From: an uncultured Hellea sp.
Lineage (GTDB): Bacteria; Pseudomonadota; Alphaproteobacteria; Caulobacterales; Maricaulaceae
Length of the DNA: 64,000 nucleotides
Reading direction: 5' to 3'
Assembly (NCBI GenBank): GCA_905477785.1
Contig: CAJQGR010000007.1
Coordinates: 18,052-82,051 of the forward strand
Shown here: one piece after another, positions 29,805 to 40,268 of the stretch
How positions within the stretch are numbered: position 1 is the stretch's first letter
Layout: each line of letters opens with the position of its first letter
Program-made: the position numbers and the translations under genes
Notes under the pieces: generated by a model
The model's input: only the letters and a program-made list of their open reading frames with translations
The model's database searches: none
What the model was told of the DNA's origin: nothing

Positions 29805-30572
29805 TTAACTTCCTGTCCAGTTTGGCTTTCTTTTTTCTGAAAAAGCTTTAATGCCTTCAATGGCATCGTTACTATTTCTCCAATTTATAAATTCATGATA
29901 ACTTTCCTGTTTGGCAATTGCATTTTCTAAACTTTCCTCGGATAGCCCATTACTAACAGTCATTTTGGAGGCTTGGATAGCCATGGGTGCTCCCTTGAGA
30001 ATATCATAGCAATATTTTTTTACTACACCCGACAATTCATCATGAGGAACAACTTCATTCACAAACCCCATGCGCAAACCTTCTTCTGCTGAGTATTTTC
30101 TTGATGTAAGTATCATGGCCATGGCATTTTTTAAGCCTATTTGACGAGGCAGCCTATGTAAACCACCACCTAATGCTACAGCACCGACTAAAGGCTCTGG
30201 CAAGCCGAATGTACTTCTTTTACTGGCTACGATTAAATCACAAGCTAATGCAAGTTCAAATCCACCCCCTAAAGCATATCCATCAACTGCAGCAATGACC
30301 GGTTTTGCTAAGTCGAAACGATTTATTAATCCAGCATATCCGCCTCTTGGATATTCACCATCTATACCATCATTTAAGTCACTACCAGCGCAAAAAGCTT
30401 TATCACCCTCCCCAGAAATTACTGCAACCAATTGATTTTTATTTGATGAAAAATCATCAAAAGCGGCATTCAAATTATGATGCATTTCATCAGTAATTGA
30501 ATTCATTGCCTCCGGGCGATTTAGTTTTATGAAAGTGACCGGACCATCATGGGATATGTTAACGTTCTGCAA
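29805..30572 (-). CDS. enoyl-CoA hydratase/isomerase family protein
   Basis: FIKLNRPEAMNSI, GEGDKAFCAGSDL, GYALGGGFELALACDLIVAS. Confidence 0.93.
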   Translation of the reverse strand: MQNVNISHDGPVTFIKLNRPEAMNSITDEMHHNLNAAFDDFSSNKNQLVAVISGEGDKAFCAGSDLNDGIDGEYPRGGYAGLINRFDLAKPVIAAVDGYALGGGFELALACDLIVASKRSTFGLPEPLVGAVALGGGLHRLPRQIGLKNAMAMILTSRKYSAEEGLRMGFVNEVVPHDELSGVVKKYCYDILKGAPMAIQASKMTVSNGLSEESLENAIAKQESYHEFINWRNSNDAIEGIKAFSEKRKPNWTGS

Positions 30573-31685
30573 TTATTCTACCCTATTATCCATTTTGAGC
30601 TTAGTTACTTTTTTTTTATCATTACCCCACTCTGCATAAAATTGTGAAAAATATTTTCTAAATGGAAGTATTGGGCCATCGCCATCACATATACTGGGTT
30701 TCGGCATATATTTTTGACGATCCCACACTACCTTATCTTGATCCAATTGCTTACAAATTTCACGCCTCATAGCTTTTGCCAAGTTAGCCATGGGCCCTTC
30801 AGCTTCTTTTATTGGCTGAGTGAATGCAAACCTAATATGAGTTCTTTCTTGGTCTATAGGTGTTATTCCAGCTACCATCAAAGTTTCAGAAATTCCCGAA
30901 AATTTAGTCCAACTTTGTCCAGCTCCAATAGTTCCATAAGCTATAGTACCATCAACAACACCTTTTGGGGTTGGCATTTTAGCATCAACACTTGCCGTTC
31001 GTTTATGCCCATCAAATTCAAAATTGTAATTAGGAAAATCATTTGTACCATGAATATATTTAAAATGAGCAGCATCAACTCCATTTTCCGCCATATTTTG
31101 CACAGGCCCATGTACAATCCATTCATATTTTTTATAATCAGTCCAGTCCTTATCATGAACTTGTTCGAAAGTCTCTGGCTGCCACTTTGGGGGCTCATTA
31201 AATGGATGGTACCAAACTAATATTTGTTTGTTGCTCTCTTCAACAATCCACTCTTTTTCGCAAGGTCTGGCAGCGGAAGGTGGTATTTTTTTTGCATAAG
31301 GTACAGCTATAACACTTCCTTTGCTATTATATTCCCATGCATGAAATGGACACTCCAATGAGTTTCCTTTGACTCTACCGCCATAACCCATGTGTGCACC
31401 TAAGTGCTTACAGTATGCATCAATAATTCTAGCCCGTCCGTCTTCACCTCGCCAAAGAACTAAATCTTTACCAAAGTAAAAAAGAGGTTTGACTTCACCT
31501 ACTAAGAGTTCATCCGAATATGCAACCATAAACCATCCAAATGGCAGAGGTAATGTATCAAGATTGCGGTCTTTAATTGAAGCTCTGTTATCAACTGAAT
31601 TCATTCTCCAAGCAGTTAAGCCCTCCCCCTTCAGGCCTTCTAGTTGAGCCCATACAGCGACGTGAGATGTAGTATTCGAACTCAT
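30573..31685 (-). CDS. Rieske [2Fe-2S] oxygenase alpha subunit (KshA-like)
   Basis: CKHLGAHMGYGG...CPFHAWEY Rieske ligands; NGVDAAHFKYIHG mononuclear-iron region. Confidence 0.9.
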   Translation of the reverse strand: MSSNTTSHVAVWAQLEGLKGEGLTAWRMNSVDNRASIKDRNLDTLPLPFGWFMVAYSDELLVGEVKPLFYFGKDLVLWRGEDGRARIIDAYCKHLGAHMGYGGRVKGNSLECPFHAWEYNSKGSVIAVPYAKKIPPSAARPCEKEWIVEESNKQILVWYHPFNEPPKWQPETFEQVHDKDWTDYKKYEWIVHGPVQNMAENGVDAAHFKYIHGTNDFPNYNFEFDGHKRTASVDAKMPTPKGVVDGTIAYGTIGAGQSWTKFSGISETLMVAGITPIDQERTHIRFAFTQPIKEAEGPMANLAKAMRREICKQLDQDKVVWDRQKYMPKPSICDGDGPILPFRKYFSQFYAEWGNDKKKVTKLKMDNRVE

Positions 31686-32563
31686 TACTTATCCTCTAAC
31701 TTAAAAACTTTTATTGCATTTTCTCGCAAAAATTTTGGCCATACATGTTTTTTCAAGGGTACATTTTCCATATCAGTAAAAATACGGTCTAAACTTAAAC
31801 CCATTGGAAAATATCCTGCATAAATGATTTTATCTGCACCTCTAGTATTCGCATATTCAATTATTGCTTTTGGATAATGCTTGGGGGCAAAGGCTGAAGT
31901 GGAATAATATAAATTGGGGTACTTTATCATTAGTTTTACAGCCAAATCTTCCCAAGGCTGAGCTCCATGTCTCATCACAATTTTTAGTTCAGGAAAAAAC
32001 CAGCAAACTTCGTCCAGATGTTCAACTTTTTGAGTGTGCATGGGTATTCTGGGGCCAGGAACGCCAACATTGAGCACCATAGGTATATCTAGCTCTACAC
32101 AGGCAGCATAAAGCGGATACATCCGTGCATCATTTATAGCAACTTGTGGGCAAGTTCCTGCAGGAAAAACAGAGGCTGATTTTATACCATATTTTTGATA
32201 AAGAAATTTTAACCTTTTTACTTCTTTCATACCGCCATTCGGATTACACGGCACATCAAAAAAGAAACGTTTAGGGTAATTTTTTGCAGCTTGTTCGGAG
32301 GTTTTATCATTATTAAAACCAACCATGGCCATTTCAATGTTATAGGCATTCATTTGCGTAACTGTCCAACTTACGAAGTTAACCTCATCTGCAGATGGCT
32401 CTGGTATATCTTTAAACATATATTGCGCAGGCATTTTAAACATATCACGACTCTGTTGGTCATTTAGCAAAGGACGAAAGCTACTGTACCAATCGGATCT
32501 ATCCGCATGCGTGGGTATGCCTAACATTGTATCAATTATTTTTATGTCTTTAGGATACGTCAT
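31685..32563 (-). CDS. amidohydrolase-2 (ACMSD)-like TIM-barrel protein
   Basis: NMKGV-like fold pattern: KYPNLYYSTSAFAPKHYPKAIIEYANTRGADKIIYAGYFPMG; family called from overall pattern. Confidence 0.75.
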   Translation of the reverse strand: MTYPKDIKIIDTMLGIPTHADRSDWYSSFRPLLNDQQSRDMFKMPAQYMFKDIPEPSADEVNFVSWTVTQMNAYNIEMAMVGFNNDKTSEQAAKNYPKRFFFDVPCNPNGGMKEVKRLKFLYQKYGIKSASVFPAGTCPQVAINDARMYPLYAACVELDIPMVLNVGVPGPRIPMHTQKVEHLDEVCWFFPELKIVMRHGAQPWEDLAVKLMIKYPNLYYSTSAFAPKHYPKAIIEYANTRGADKIIYAGYFPMGLSLDRIFTDMENVPLKKHVWPKFLRENAIKVFKLEDK

Positions 32564-34211
32564 TTTGCTTCTGCTTTTTTTTTAATTGCATTATATGAAT
32601 TTCTCTTACTTTATTTTTTTCAATTTTACCCATAGCATTTAATTCAAAAGGTTTATTTTGTATAATGATTTGCTCTGGTATTTTATACTTAGCTAAATTT
32701 TTTTTAGCAAAATTTAAGATGTCTTTCTCTAACAAACCATTTTTAACATAAAGTCTTACAACTAGTGCCTCGCCCAATCTTTCATGAGGGATACCATATG
32801 CACAAATTGCGAGGACATTTTTTTGACGTCCCAATACTTGCTCAATCTCTGCACAATAAATATTTTCACCGCCTGATATGACCATATCAGTTCTCCTATC
32901 AACAATGTAGAGATATCCTTGATTATCTATTTTTCCTACATCTCCTGTCTTAAACCAATCACCTGACATACTGGCCAAAGTTTCTTTTGGTCTATTAAAG
33001 TAACCTTGCATAAGTGTGGCTCCTTTGACCCAAATTTCTCCAACTTCACCAATGGGTAGTTTATTGCCGTTCTCACTCGTGATTTGCACATCAAACATTG
33101 GAAGTATTTGACCAGCTGCAGAGGGATTAGCAAGGTAAACATCACCAACTGCTTGAGATATTGCTCCACATGTTTCAGTCATACCATAACCTGCACCTAT
33201 GAAAGCTTTAGGAAAGGATTTATGTATTTCATTAAGCAAGTTAATCGGTAAAGCTTGCCCTCCACAAGAAACTGAAACTAATGAAGAAAGATCAAATTTT
33301 TTAAAAACAGGGGAACGTAGCAAGTCCCAATACATTGTTGGTACGCCTCCAAAATTTGATATTTTTTCCTTTTCTATCAATGACAGGGCTTTATCAGGAT
33401 TCCACTTATCCATTATTACCAATTTACCACCATTGATTAAAGCAGTCATAAACACAGCACTACAACCACTTGTATGAAATAACGGAAATATTAAAAGTGA
33501 TCCGCTTTGTGGCATCTGAGACTTTAAGCTTTCAACATCAATACCATAACTCAATGCCATTTTTTTAAGAACAACAGCCATAGCCATCTGGGTATTCATG
33601 ACCCCTGATATAAATGCACCGTGAGTAATTACAGCAGCTTTAGCAACTCCAGTTGTACCTGAAGTAAAAAACATACATGCAATATCATCGCTTTCAGTCT
33701 GAGCTGCTTTGAATTGATTTGATTTCTCTGGGAAATTATCTGCAGACAAATATTTACCTTTATAACCCTCTTTAAAAAGAGCATCTAGTCGAGCTTTATC
33801 TCCAATTACATAAACACAATTAGTATCGTTAACAGCTCGAAGCATAGTTTCACCCTTTCCCCGACTATTTATCAAAACTGCAATTCCTCCAGCATTAATT
33901 ATAGCGATAAAAGCAATCATCCACTCGGGTTGGTTCTTCATGCAAATAGCTATCGTTTTACCTTTAATGTTAGTAATCTCTTTTGTTAGCCATAAGCTGA
34001 GCCCGTCTGCATAGCCAAATATATCATCAAAGCTAAGACGAATATCACCCGAAACTAAAAATTCAGTTTCACCAAATTTTCTTGCTTGGTCAAATATTGA
34101 GCCCATGCTTTTAGGAGAGTTTTTAAAAACACGAATTGACCCTTTAGATACAACCTCGAATACTCCACCAGGAGCCATTAACTCTTCAACTATTGGATCA
34201 GCGCTTATCAT
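32550..34211 (-). CDS. AMP-dependent acyl-CoA ligase
   Basis: FFTSGTTGVAKAAV, GYGMTETCG, DWFKTGDVG, GGENIYCAEIEQ. Confidence 0.92.
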   Translation of the reverse strand: MISADPIVEELMAPGGVFEVVSKGSIRVFKNSPKSMGSIFDQARKFGETEFLVSGDIRLSFDDIFGYADGLSLWLTKEITNIKGKTIAICMKNQPEWMIAFIAIINAGGIAVLINSRGKGETMLRAVNDTNCVYVIGDKARLDALFKEGYKGKYLSADNFPEKSNQFKAAQTESDDIACMFFTSGTTGVAKAAVITHGAFISGVMNTQMAMAVVLKKMALSYGIDVESLKSQMPQSGSLLIFPLFHTSGCSAVFMTALINGGKLVIMDKWNPDKALSLIEKEKISNFGGVPTMYWDLLRSPVFKKFDLSSLVSVSCGGQALPINLLNEIHKSFPKAFIGAGYGMTETCGAISQAVGDVYLANPSAAGQILPMFDVQITSENGNKLPIGEVGEIWVKGATLMQGYFNRPKETLASMSGDWFKTGDVGKIDNQGYLYIVDRRTDMVISGGENIYCAEIEQVLGRQKNVLAICAYGIPHERLGEALVVRLYVKNGLLEKDILNFAKKNLAKYKIPEQIIIQNKPFELNAMGKIEKNKVREIHIMQLKKKQKQNDVS

Positions 34212-34227
34212 TTGAGATAAAAAGTAC

Positions 34228-34259
34228 CTTCGTTTTTTTATCTAGCATATATTACGCAT
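34228..34259. promoter_or_regulatory. putative operator (variant), CTTCGTT-N18-TACGCAT
   Basis: Second site in the same divergent promoter, 18-nt spacer. Confidence 0.45.
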
Positions 34260-34290
34260 TATGGATAATCAACATAGCTTTTTAATTACA

Positions 34291-34322
34291 ATGCGTATTT
34301 TTTATGTTTATTTTCTACGCAT
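34291..34322. promoter_or_regulatory. putative operator, perfect ATGCGTA-N18-TACGCAT
   Basis: Perfect inverted repeat, spacer 18, divergent promoter 34212-34358. Confidence 0.8.
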
Positions 34323-34358
34323 TTTAAATTATAAGTTACCACATAAAAGGGGAATCTC

Positions 34359-35123
34359 ATGAGTGATTTAAAAGATAAAATTGCTATTGTTAGTGGCGGC
34401 AGTGATGGAATTGGACTTGCCATAGCAAAAAAATTAGCATCGAAAGGCGCTCATGTAATAATATGCGCCCGAAATCAAAAAAAACTATTAGAGGTAACAG
34501 AAGAAATACGAAAATCAGGTGGGAAATGCGATGGGAATGTTCTGGATATAAGCATGGCTGAAGAATATTCACGAATGATAACAGACGTTGCTGAAAAATA
34601 TGGCTTAGATATCCTAGTAAATAATGCAGCACATGTTGGCATGGGTCTAATTGAAGATGTCAACCTCGATGAATTTCAGAAAAATTTTCGAACTAATGTG
34701 GACGCACCATACATAGCCACTAAAGCTGCAATGAAGGCTATGTCAGGAAAAGGTGGAAGTATCATAAACATAAGTTCAATAAACGGTGAGAGAGCAATGA
34801 TAGGCATGTCAGGATATGGCGCATCAAAAGCTGCACTTTTACATTTCACACGAAACGCCGCAATGGAAGGGGCTCGTTTTGGAATTAGAATAAATTCAAT
34901 AACTCCTGGACCAATAATGACTCCCGCCACAAAGGCTTGGTTTGATAGTGATCCAAATGCGGGAACTGCCATAGCTAATGCAAATCCGATGGGCAGAATA
35001 GGAACTCCTGAAGAAGTTGCGAATGTAGTATACTTTTTAGCATCTGATGAATCATCTTACATCACAGGTGCAAGCATACCTGTCGATGGCGGGAAATCTA
35101 ATGAACTATACGTACCAACTTAG
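34359..35123 (+). CDS. SDR family oxidoreductase
   Basis: SGGSDGIGLAIA, NNAAHV, YGASK. Confidence 0.92.
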   Translation: MSDLKDKIAIVSGGSDGIGLAIAKKLASKGAHVIICARNQKKLLEVTEEIRKSGGKCDGNVLDISMAEEYSRMITDVAEKYGLDILVNNAAHVGMGLIEDVNLDEFQKNFRTNVDAPYIATKAAMKAMSGKGGSIINISSINGERAMIGMSGYGASKAALLHFTRNAAMEGARFGIRINSITPGPIMTPATKAWFDSDPNAGTAIANANPMGRIGTPEEVANVVYFLASDESSYITGASIPVDGGKSNELYVPT

Positions 35124-35132
35124 GACAAAACT

Positions 35133-35954
35133 ATGAATTTAATCAACAAAACAGCTGTAGTTACTGGCGCAGGTCAAGGAATCGGAGCTGCAATAGTGAA
35201 AAAATTATCAGAAAACGGTATACGTGTAGCTGCAATTGACCTCAACGTAGATAATGTAAAGTCAGTAATTCAATCATTAGAAGGAAATCATTTGGCTTTG
35301 GAGTGCAATGTAGGACAAAGCAAGGATGTCATCAAAACAGTTCGTAAAGCTAGAAAAATATTTGGTAGGCTAGATTATTTAGTGAATTGCGCTGGTATAG
35401 GACAAGCAAAAGGTGATGGCTCAGAAAAATTTTATGCGTCAATGAATAAAAGAAATGATGAAATTGCAAAAAATGGTAAATCAGAAACTTTTATCGACCA
35501 TCTGATACATATGGAAGACGAAGGATGGGAAAGTGTTTTAGCAGTTAATTTAAATGGAGCATTTTACGCTTGCAGAGAAGCTGTAAGAATTATGGCTGAA
35601 GATAATATTCAAGGATCAATTGTAAATATTAGCTCAACATCAGCTCAATCTGGTGAAGGGTCACCACACTATGTTACCAGTAAATCAGCACTAATAGGGC
35701 TAACAAGACAACTTGCTAGGGAGCTTGCTCCCAGGGGGATAAGAGTCAATGCAGTTGCACCGGGGCCAACTAACACTCCGATAATGAACGGCTTACCAAA
35801 AGAGTGGATAACCTCAATGGAACAATCTGTTCCACTAGGGCGAATGGCAAATCCCAGTGAAGTTGCTGGAGCAGTATATTACTTATTATCTGATGATGCG
35901 TCTTTTGTAACAGGATCAGTTTTAGTTGCTAATGGCGGAAGTTATTACTTCTAA
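35133..35954 (+). CDS. SDR family oxidoreductase
   Basis: TGAGQGIGAAIV, NCAGIG, YVTSK. Confidence 0.92.
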   Translation: MNLINKTAVVTGAGQGIGAAIVKKLSENGIRVAAIDLNVDNVKSVIQSLEGNHLALECNVGQSKDVIKTVRKARKIFGRLDYLVNCAGIGQAKGDGSEKFYASMNKRNDEIAKNGKSETFIDHLIHMEDEGWESVLAVNLNGAFYACREAVRIMAEDNIQGSIVNISSTSAQSGEGSPHYVTSKSALIGLTRQLARELAPRGIRVNAVAPGPTNTPIMNGLPKEWITSMEQSVPLGRMANPSEVAGAVYYLLSDDASFVTGSVLVANGGSYYF

Positions 35955-35994
35955 AAAATAAGGTTTTATAAGCTTTGAGTCATACTAATTAATC

Positions 35995-37284
35995 TCAATA
36001 CTCAATTGCCAAAAGTGCTTTATCAAAATCAGCTGTTTTACCAGCCCGGTAAATACAAAGGGATGCAGGAATTCCAGCTAACAAAGTCAAAGCCATCGAA
36101 TAACGAATGGCTTCACCTCCATACTGCAAAGCTAAAGCATCATTGATCCAACCTACAACCAGAACGCCCAAAACCAGGCCAGCGAATGTAAGAGCAAAAG
36201 CCCAAATAGAAGTCCCAGTTGCCCTCAGTTTAGCAGGTAATAAATCTTGCAGGGCAGCCTGCAAAGCAACAACCCATCCCGCACCAACAATACTGGCTGG
36301 ATATACAAGCGCTGTAGCTATATTGACATTTGGTGAAAAGCACATTCCTATTGCGAGTAATGTAAATAAAAATAATCCCCCAGCAGACAATGAATATGGA
36401 GCCCTAGGGTATTTCGTTGTAAACTTGTCGCACAAGACACCCATTAAAAGTACTCCTACCATACCCGCTAACAAGGCTCCAGATCCATATCTAGCTCCAG
36501 CCGATTGGTTTGAAATTTCAAAAATTCGTTCAAACATAGCAATAGCCCAGCTACCAAAAGCAATAGTTGCAAACCCTCCAAAAAGGGCAGCTATTGTTAT
36601 TAACCTAAAAGATGGAGTCGTTATAAGCGACGAGTAGACTTTAGAAAAACTATCTTGGACGGTCTTAGTTCTTATCACACCGTCCAATCGCCCTCGTTCT
36701 GGTTCTTTAACAAGTAATACAGTCAAACCAGCCAATAGTACTCCTGGTCCACCTAGCCAAAGAAAAGTAGTTTGCCAATCATAATTTGCTGCTAAAGCTG
36801 TGCCGCCAATATTTCCAAATGCACCTCCGAAATAAACACCCAAATTCATTATTGCAAAAGCGAAAGCTCGCTTCTTAGGAGGAAAATAATCTGACAATAA
36901 AGAATATGCAGGAGCCAAAAATGCAGCCTCACCAATTCCTACACCAAATCTTGACAAAGCAAACATCTCTGGAGTTTTAGAAAGACCAGAAAGCATTGTA
37001 AAAATGCTCCATATTACAGCACCCATAGCTATAATGCGTACTCGATTATGTCGATCCGCAAGCCTTGCAATAGGTATGGCCGCTACACAATAAACTAAGG
37101 CAAAAGCAGGCCCAATAACAAAGCCCATATAGGTGTCACTAACCTGGTAAGTTTGCTTAATTTTTTCCAGTAAAGCATTGGCTAGGGTGCGATCTGCGTA
37201 GTTTATAAAATACAGTAAAACCATCATAAACAATACAAACCATGCGTATTTTCTACTTTGTACAGAGGTATCTAAAAGTTTCAT
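35995..37284 (-). CDS. MFS transporter (spinster-like)
   Basis: INYADRTLANALLEKIK, GIGEAAFLAPAYSLLSDYFPPKKRAFA. Confidence 0.9.
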   Translation of the reverse strand: MKLLDTSVQSRKYAWFVLFMMVLLYFINYADRTLANALLEKIKQTYQVSDTYMGFVIGPAFALVYCVAAIPIARLADRHNRVRIIAMGAVIWSIFTMLSGLSKTPEMFALSRFGVGIGEAAFLAPAYSLLSDYFPPKKRAFAFAIMNLGVYFGGAFGNIGGTALAANYDWQTTFLWLGGPGVLLAGLTVLLVKEPERGRLDGVIRTKTVQDSFSKVYSSLITTPSFRLITIAALFGGFATIAFGSWAIAMFERIFEISNQSAGARYGSGALLAGMVGVLLMGVLCDKFTTKYPRAPYSLSAGGLFLFTLLAIGMCFSPNVNIATALVYPASIVGAGWVVALQAALQDLLPAKLRATGTSIWAFALTFAGLVLGVLVVGWINDALALQYGGEAIRYSMALTLLAGIPASLCIYRAGKTADFDKALLAIEY

Positions 37285-38843
37285 TTTTTATTTCCCTCGC
37301 CTAATACAGACCTGACCCATTTGTAGTCTTGTTTGCCTGCTGGTGACCTTTTAAGAACACTCACAACTCTTAACTTTCTAGGGCACTTATAACCAGCCAA
37401 TTTTATTGCACAAAAAGTTTTTATTTCCGATAGACTCGGACTTTCAAAACCTTCGGTTAAAGAAATTACTGCGCAAACTAATTCACCCCATTTTGCATCA
37501 GACACACCAACCACCGCCGCATCAGAGATGGATGGGTGAGAGCGTAAAATTTCTTCAACTTCCTCTGGGTAAACCTTTTCACCTCCAGTGTTTATGCAAG
37601 TTGAACCTCTTCCGTATAGCACCAATGTATTTTTAGAATTGCGTTTAGCGCTATCACCGGTAAGTACCCAAGTTTTCCCATCAATATACTTAAAGAGCTC
37701 TTTTGATTTTAGTTCGTCTCCGTAATAACCTATTGGGGTATAACCAGATTTTGCGAGATAACCTATTTCGTTAATGCCGGCTATTCTGTCATCAATTATA
37801 ACTTGCTGATTCTCGGTCAAAGGCAACTGCATAATGCCTTCCTGCAAGGACATTGAGCCCATACCCGATATTCCCGTTTCTGAAGTTCCCATTCCATCTG
37901 CAATTGTACATTTGGGCAATATTTTTTTAAACTCTGCTTTTATATGCCGAGAAAATACAGCTCCTCCTGATCCAAGATGAACTAAATTTGATAAATCCCA
38001 TTTTTTAGTTTTAGATTTTAATGAATTTAGCAACGGAATAGCCATAGCGTCCCCCACAATCTGCATTATGTTAACACCTTCATGCTCAACCTTGTCCCAA
38101 GTTTTATTAGCGTTAAAGCCATTCTTCATTGGATCAAGCACTATAGTCATACCACCTAATATACCTGACAAAGCAGTCCACATAGCGGCACCATGCATTA
38201 AAGGCGCACACGGCAGAATTTTCATTGGACTGGCATCGGAAGCGATTTTCCCCTGCTCATCAGGCATTGATATTGGTGGCAACCCTGCATAGATACCTCC
38301 TCCGCCTAAACATGCAAAAAAAAAGTTTTTATGAGGCCACATTACCCCCTTGGGTAATCCGGTAGTACCGCCAGTATATTGCAATATATAATCATTTTCA
38401 GATCTAGAGTAATCTTCAAAGTCATTATCGTACTTTAAAAGGTCATGGTATCTGAATTCTTTATATGACAATCCCATTTTATTACCTACACTAATGCAAA
38501 CTTCAAGTGTCGGTATTTTATCAATAAGATTATTTATATATTCAGAAAATTGGACATCATAAATAACTCCTTTGGCCGATGCATTATCAAACAAATATAA
38601 CAGTTCTTCATAGCCATATCGATAATTGATATTAAAAGGCACTGCCCCTATTTTAATTATGGCAAAGTAACTTTCCAAAAATTCAGGTCCATTCATCAAG
38701 TAAATGCCTATATGGTCACCTTGCCTTATACCCTGCGCATATAGGCCCGCAGCAAGTTTTGAAGAACGTAGGTCTAGCTCCTTAAAACTTACAGGCCCAT
38801 CGGCGCTTAACAATGCAATGCGTTCAGGCACTCGATTTACCAC
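37281..38843 (-). CDS. AMP-dependent acyl-CoA ligase
   Basis: YTGGTTGLPKGVMWPH, GTSETGISG, GGEKVYPEEVEE, SPAGKQDYK. Confidence 0.92.
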   Translation of the reverse strand: MVNRVPERIALLSADGPVSFKELDLRSSKLAAGLYAQGIRQGDHIGIYLMNGPEFLESYFAIIKIGAVPFNINYRYGYEELLYLFDNASAKGVIYDVQFSEYINNLIDKIPTLEVCISVGNKMGLSYKEFRYHDLLKYDNDFEDYSRSENDYILQYTGGTTGLPKGVMWPHKNFFFACLGGGGIYAGLPPISMPDEQGKIASDASPMKILPCAPLMHGAAMWTALSGILGGMTIVLDPMKNGFNANKTWDKVEHEGVNIMQIVGDAMAIPLLNSLKSKTKKWDLSNLVHLGSGGAVFSRHIKAEFKKILPKCTIADGMGTSETGISGMGSMSLQEGIMQLPLTENQQVIIDDRIAGINEIGYLAKSGYTPIGYYGDELKSKELFKYIDGKTWVLTGDSAKRNSKNTLVLYGRGSTCINTGGEKVYPEEVEEILRSHPSISDAAVVGVSDAKWGELVCAVISLTEGFESPSLSEIKTFCAIKLAGYKCPRKLRVVSVLKRSPAGKQDYKWVRSVLGEGNKK

Positions 38844-38892
38844 GCACTTGAATAAGTCAGCTAAATGAAATTGGGACAGTGTTGTACTCCTA

Positions 38893-38924
38893 ATGCGTAG
38901 TTAATGCGCAACAATACTACGCAT
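38893..38924. promoter_or_regulatory. putative operator, perfect ATGCGTA-N18-TACGCAT
   Basis: Perfect inverted repeat, spacer 18, divergent promoter 38844-39006; an additional ATGCGCA lies inside the spacer (38904-38910). Confidence 0.8.
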
Positions 38925-38954
38925 TTGAAGAAAAAAGAAAGAAAAAATAGTAGT

Positions 38955-38986
38955 TTTCGACATTTTTAGCGTGATTTATTTCGCAT
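38955..38986. promoter_or_regulatory. weak second operator, TTTCGAC-N18-TTCGCAT
   Basis: 18-nt spacing conserved, half-sites degenerate. Confidence 0.3.
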
Positions 38987-39006
38987 TTAGATTATATACT
39001 ATATTT

Positions 39007-40245
39007 ATGAATACCAACTCATTAAGCTTTACACCAATAAAAATTGGACCTCTGACATTAAAGAACCGATTTATCAAAGCAGCTACGAATGAGGGAATGT
39101 GTAAAGACGGTATAATTTCTAAAGGTCTTTCTAAGTTTCATGAAGAAGTAGCTAAGGGTGGAGCAGCAATGACTACTGTAGCCTATTGTGCAACTTCTAA
39201 AGATGGCCAAACTTTTGTTGATCAAGCGCATCTTTCCAAAAACACTATTGAAGACTTTAAGTTCCTTACAAACGCAGTACACAAACATGGAGCAGCAGCT
39301 CAAGCACAGATTACACATGCAGGTGCGTTTACATTTCTTCCAAAACAATTCTCTTCCCTCAAACCCATATCAGCTAATGGCGGGTTTAATAAATTTGGCG
39401 TTATGACGGGACGTTATCTAAAACATAAAATGACTCGGGATGATATGGATAAAATTTCTAGTGAATTTGTACAAGCAGCTATTCATGCAAAGGAGTCCGG
39501 TTTTGACTCTATAGAAATTCACATGGGTCATGGATATCTCTTAGCTCAATTTATCACACCTTTTTATAACACAAGGAAAGACATATACGGGGGTGATATA
39601 AGTAATCGAATGCGTTTCCCATCAGAAGTGCTTTCAAAAGTTCTGGATGCAGTAGGAAAAGATTTAGCAGTCACTGTTAAATTTAGCCAAACTGACGGCA
39701 AAGAAGGTGGAAATACCATAAAGGAAGGCATTGAAATTGCTAAAATACTTGAGAAATCTGGAGCTCATATGGCGCAGTTATCAAATGGTCTTAATGTTGA
39801 GTCCATTGATGCAATGTTTGGTAACCCCTTACCAAAGTCTTCGGTAAAACCCAAAAATTTAATCATAAGACTTGGAATGTTAATGCAGCCAAAAAGTAAT
39901 GAACCTGACAAAGAATTCAAACAACTATACTCACTCGAAACTGCAAAAAAAATCCGAAATGAAGTTAATATGCCACTTTGTTATCTAGGCGGCGCTCAAA
40001 GTATTTCCAACATCAACAAGGTAATGTCGGAAGGGTTTAACACAATTGGTTTGGGTAGGGCACTTATTTATGACCCTAATTTAGTAAACTCCCTACAAAA
40101 TGGGAGTATCCGTAATTCTGGCTGTACCGCTTGTAACCAATGCGTAACCTTGATGTATACACCAGGAGGTACCTCTTGTGTTGAAGATGGAGGTTATAAA
40201 GGTCATGAACCAAAATTAAATACTATACCTGCTTCAAATTTTTGA
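39007..40245 (+). CDS. Old Yellow Enzyme-like NADH:flavin oxidoreductase
   Basis: IGPLTLKNRFIKAATNEGM, FDSIEIHMGHGYLLAQFITPFYNTRKDIYGGDISNRMRF; start moved from 38971 to 39007. Confidence 0.9.
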   Translation: MNTNSLSFTPIKIGPLTLKNRFIKAATNEGMCKDGIISKGLSKFHEEVAKGGAAMTTVAYCATSKDGQTFVDQAHLSKNTIEDFKFLTNAVHKHGAAAQAQITHAGAFTFLPKQFSSLKPISANGGFNKFGVMTGRYLKHKMTRDDMDKISSEFVQAAIHAKESGFDSIEIHMGHGYLLAQFITPFYNTRKDIYGGDISNRMRFPSEVLSKVLDAVGKDLAVTVKFSQTDGKEGGNTIKEGIEIAKILEKSGAHMAQLSNGLNVESIDAMFGNPLPKSSVKPKNLIIRLGMLMQPKSNEPDKEFKQLYSLETAKKIRNEVNMPLCYLGGAQSISNINKVMSEGFNTIGLGRALIYDPNLVNSLQNGSIRNSGCTACNQCVTLMYTPGGTSCVEDGGYKGHEPKLNTIPASNF

Positions 40246-40268
40246 TATGAAGCTAATTGGAGATAATA

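Noticed and set aside
34359-35954. Adjacent SDR pair as a recent tandem duplication
   Set aside because: The two proteins differ throughout outside family motifs; same-family clustering is ordinary in such islands
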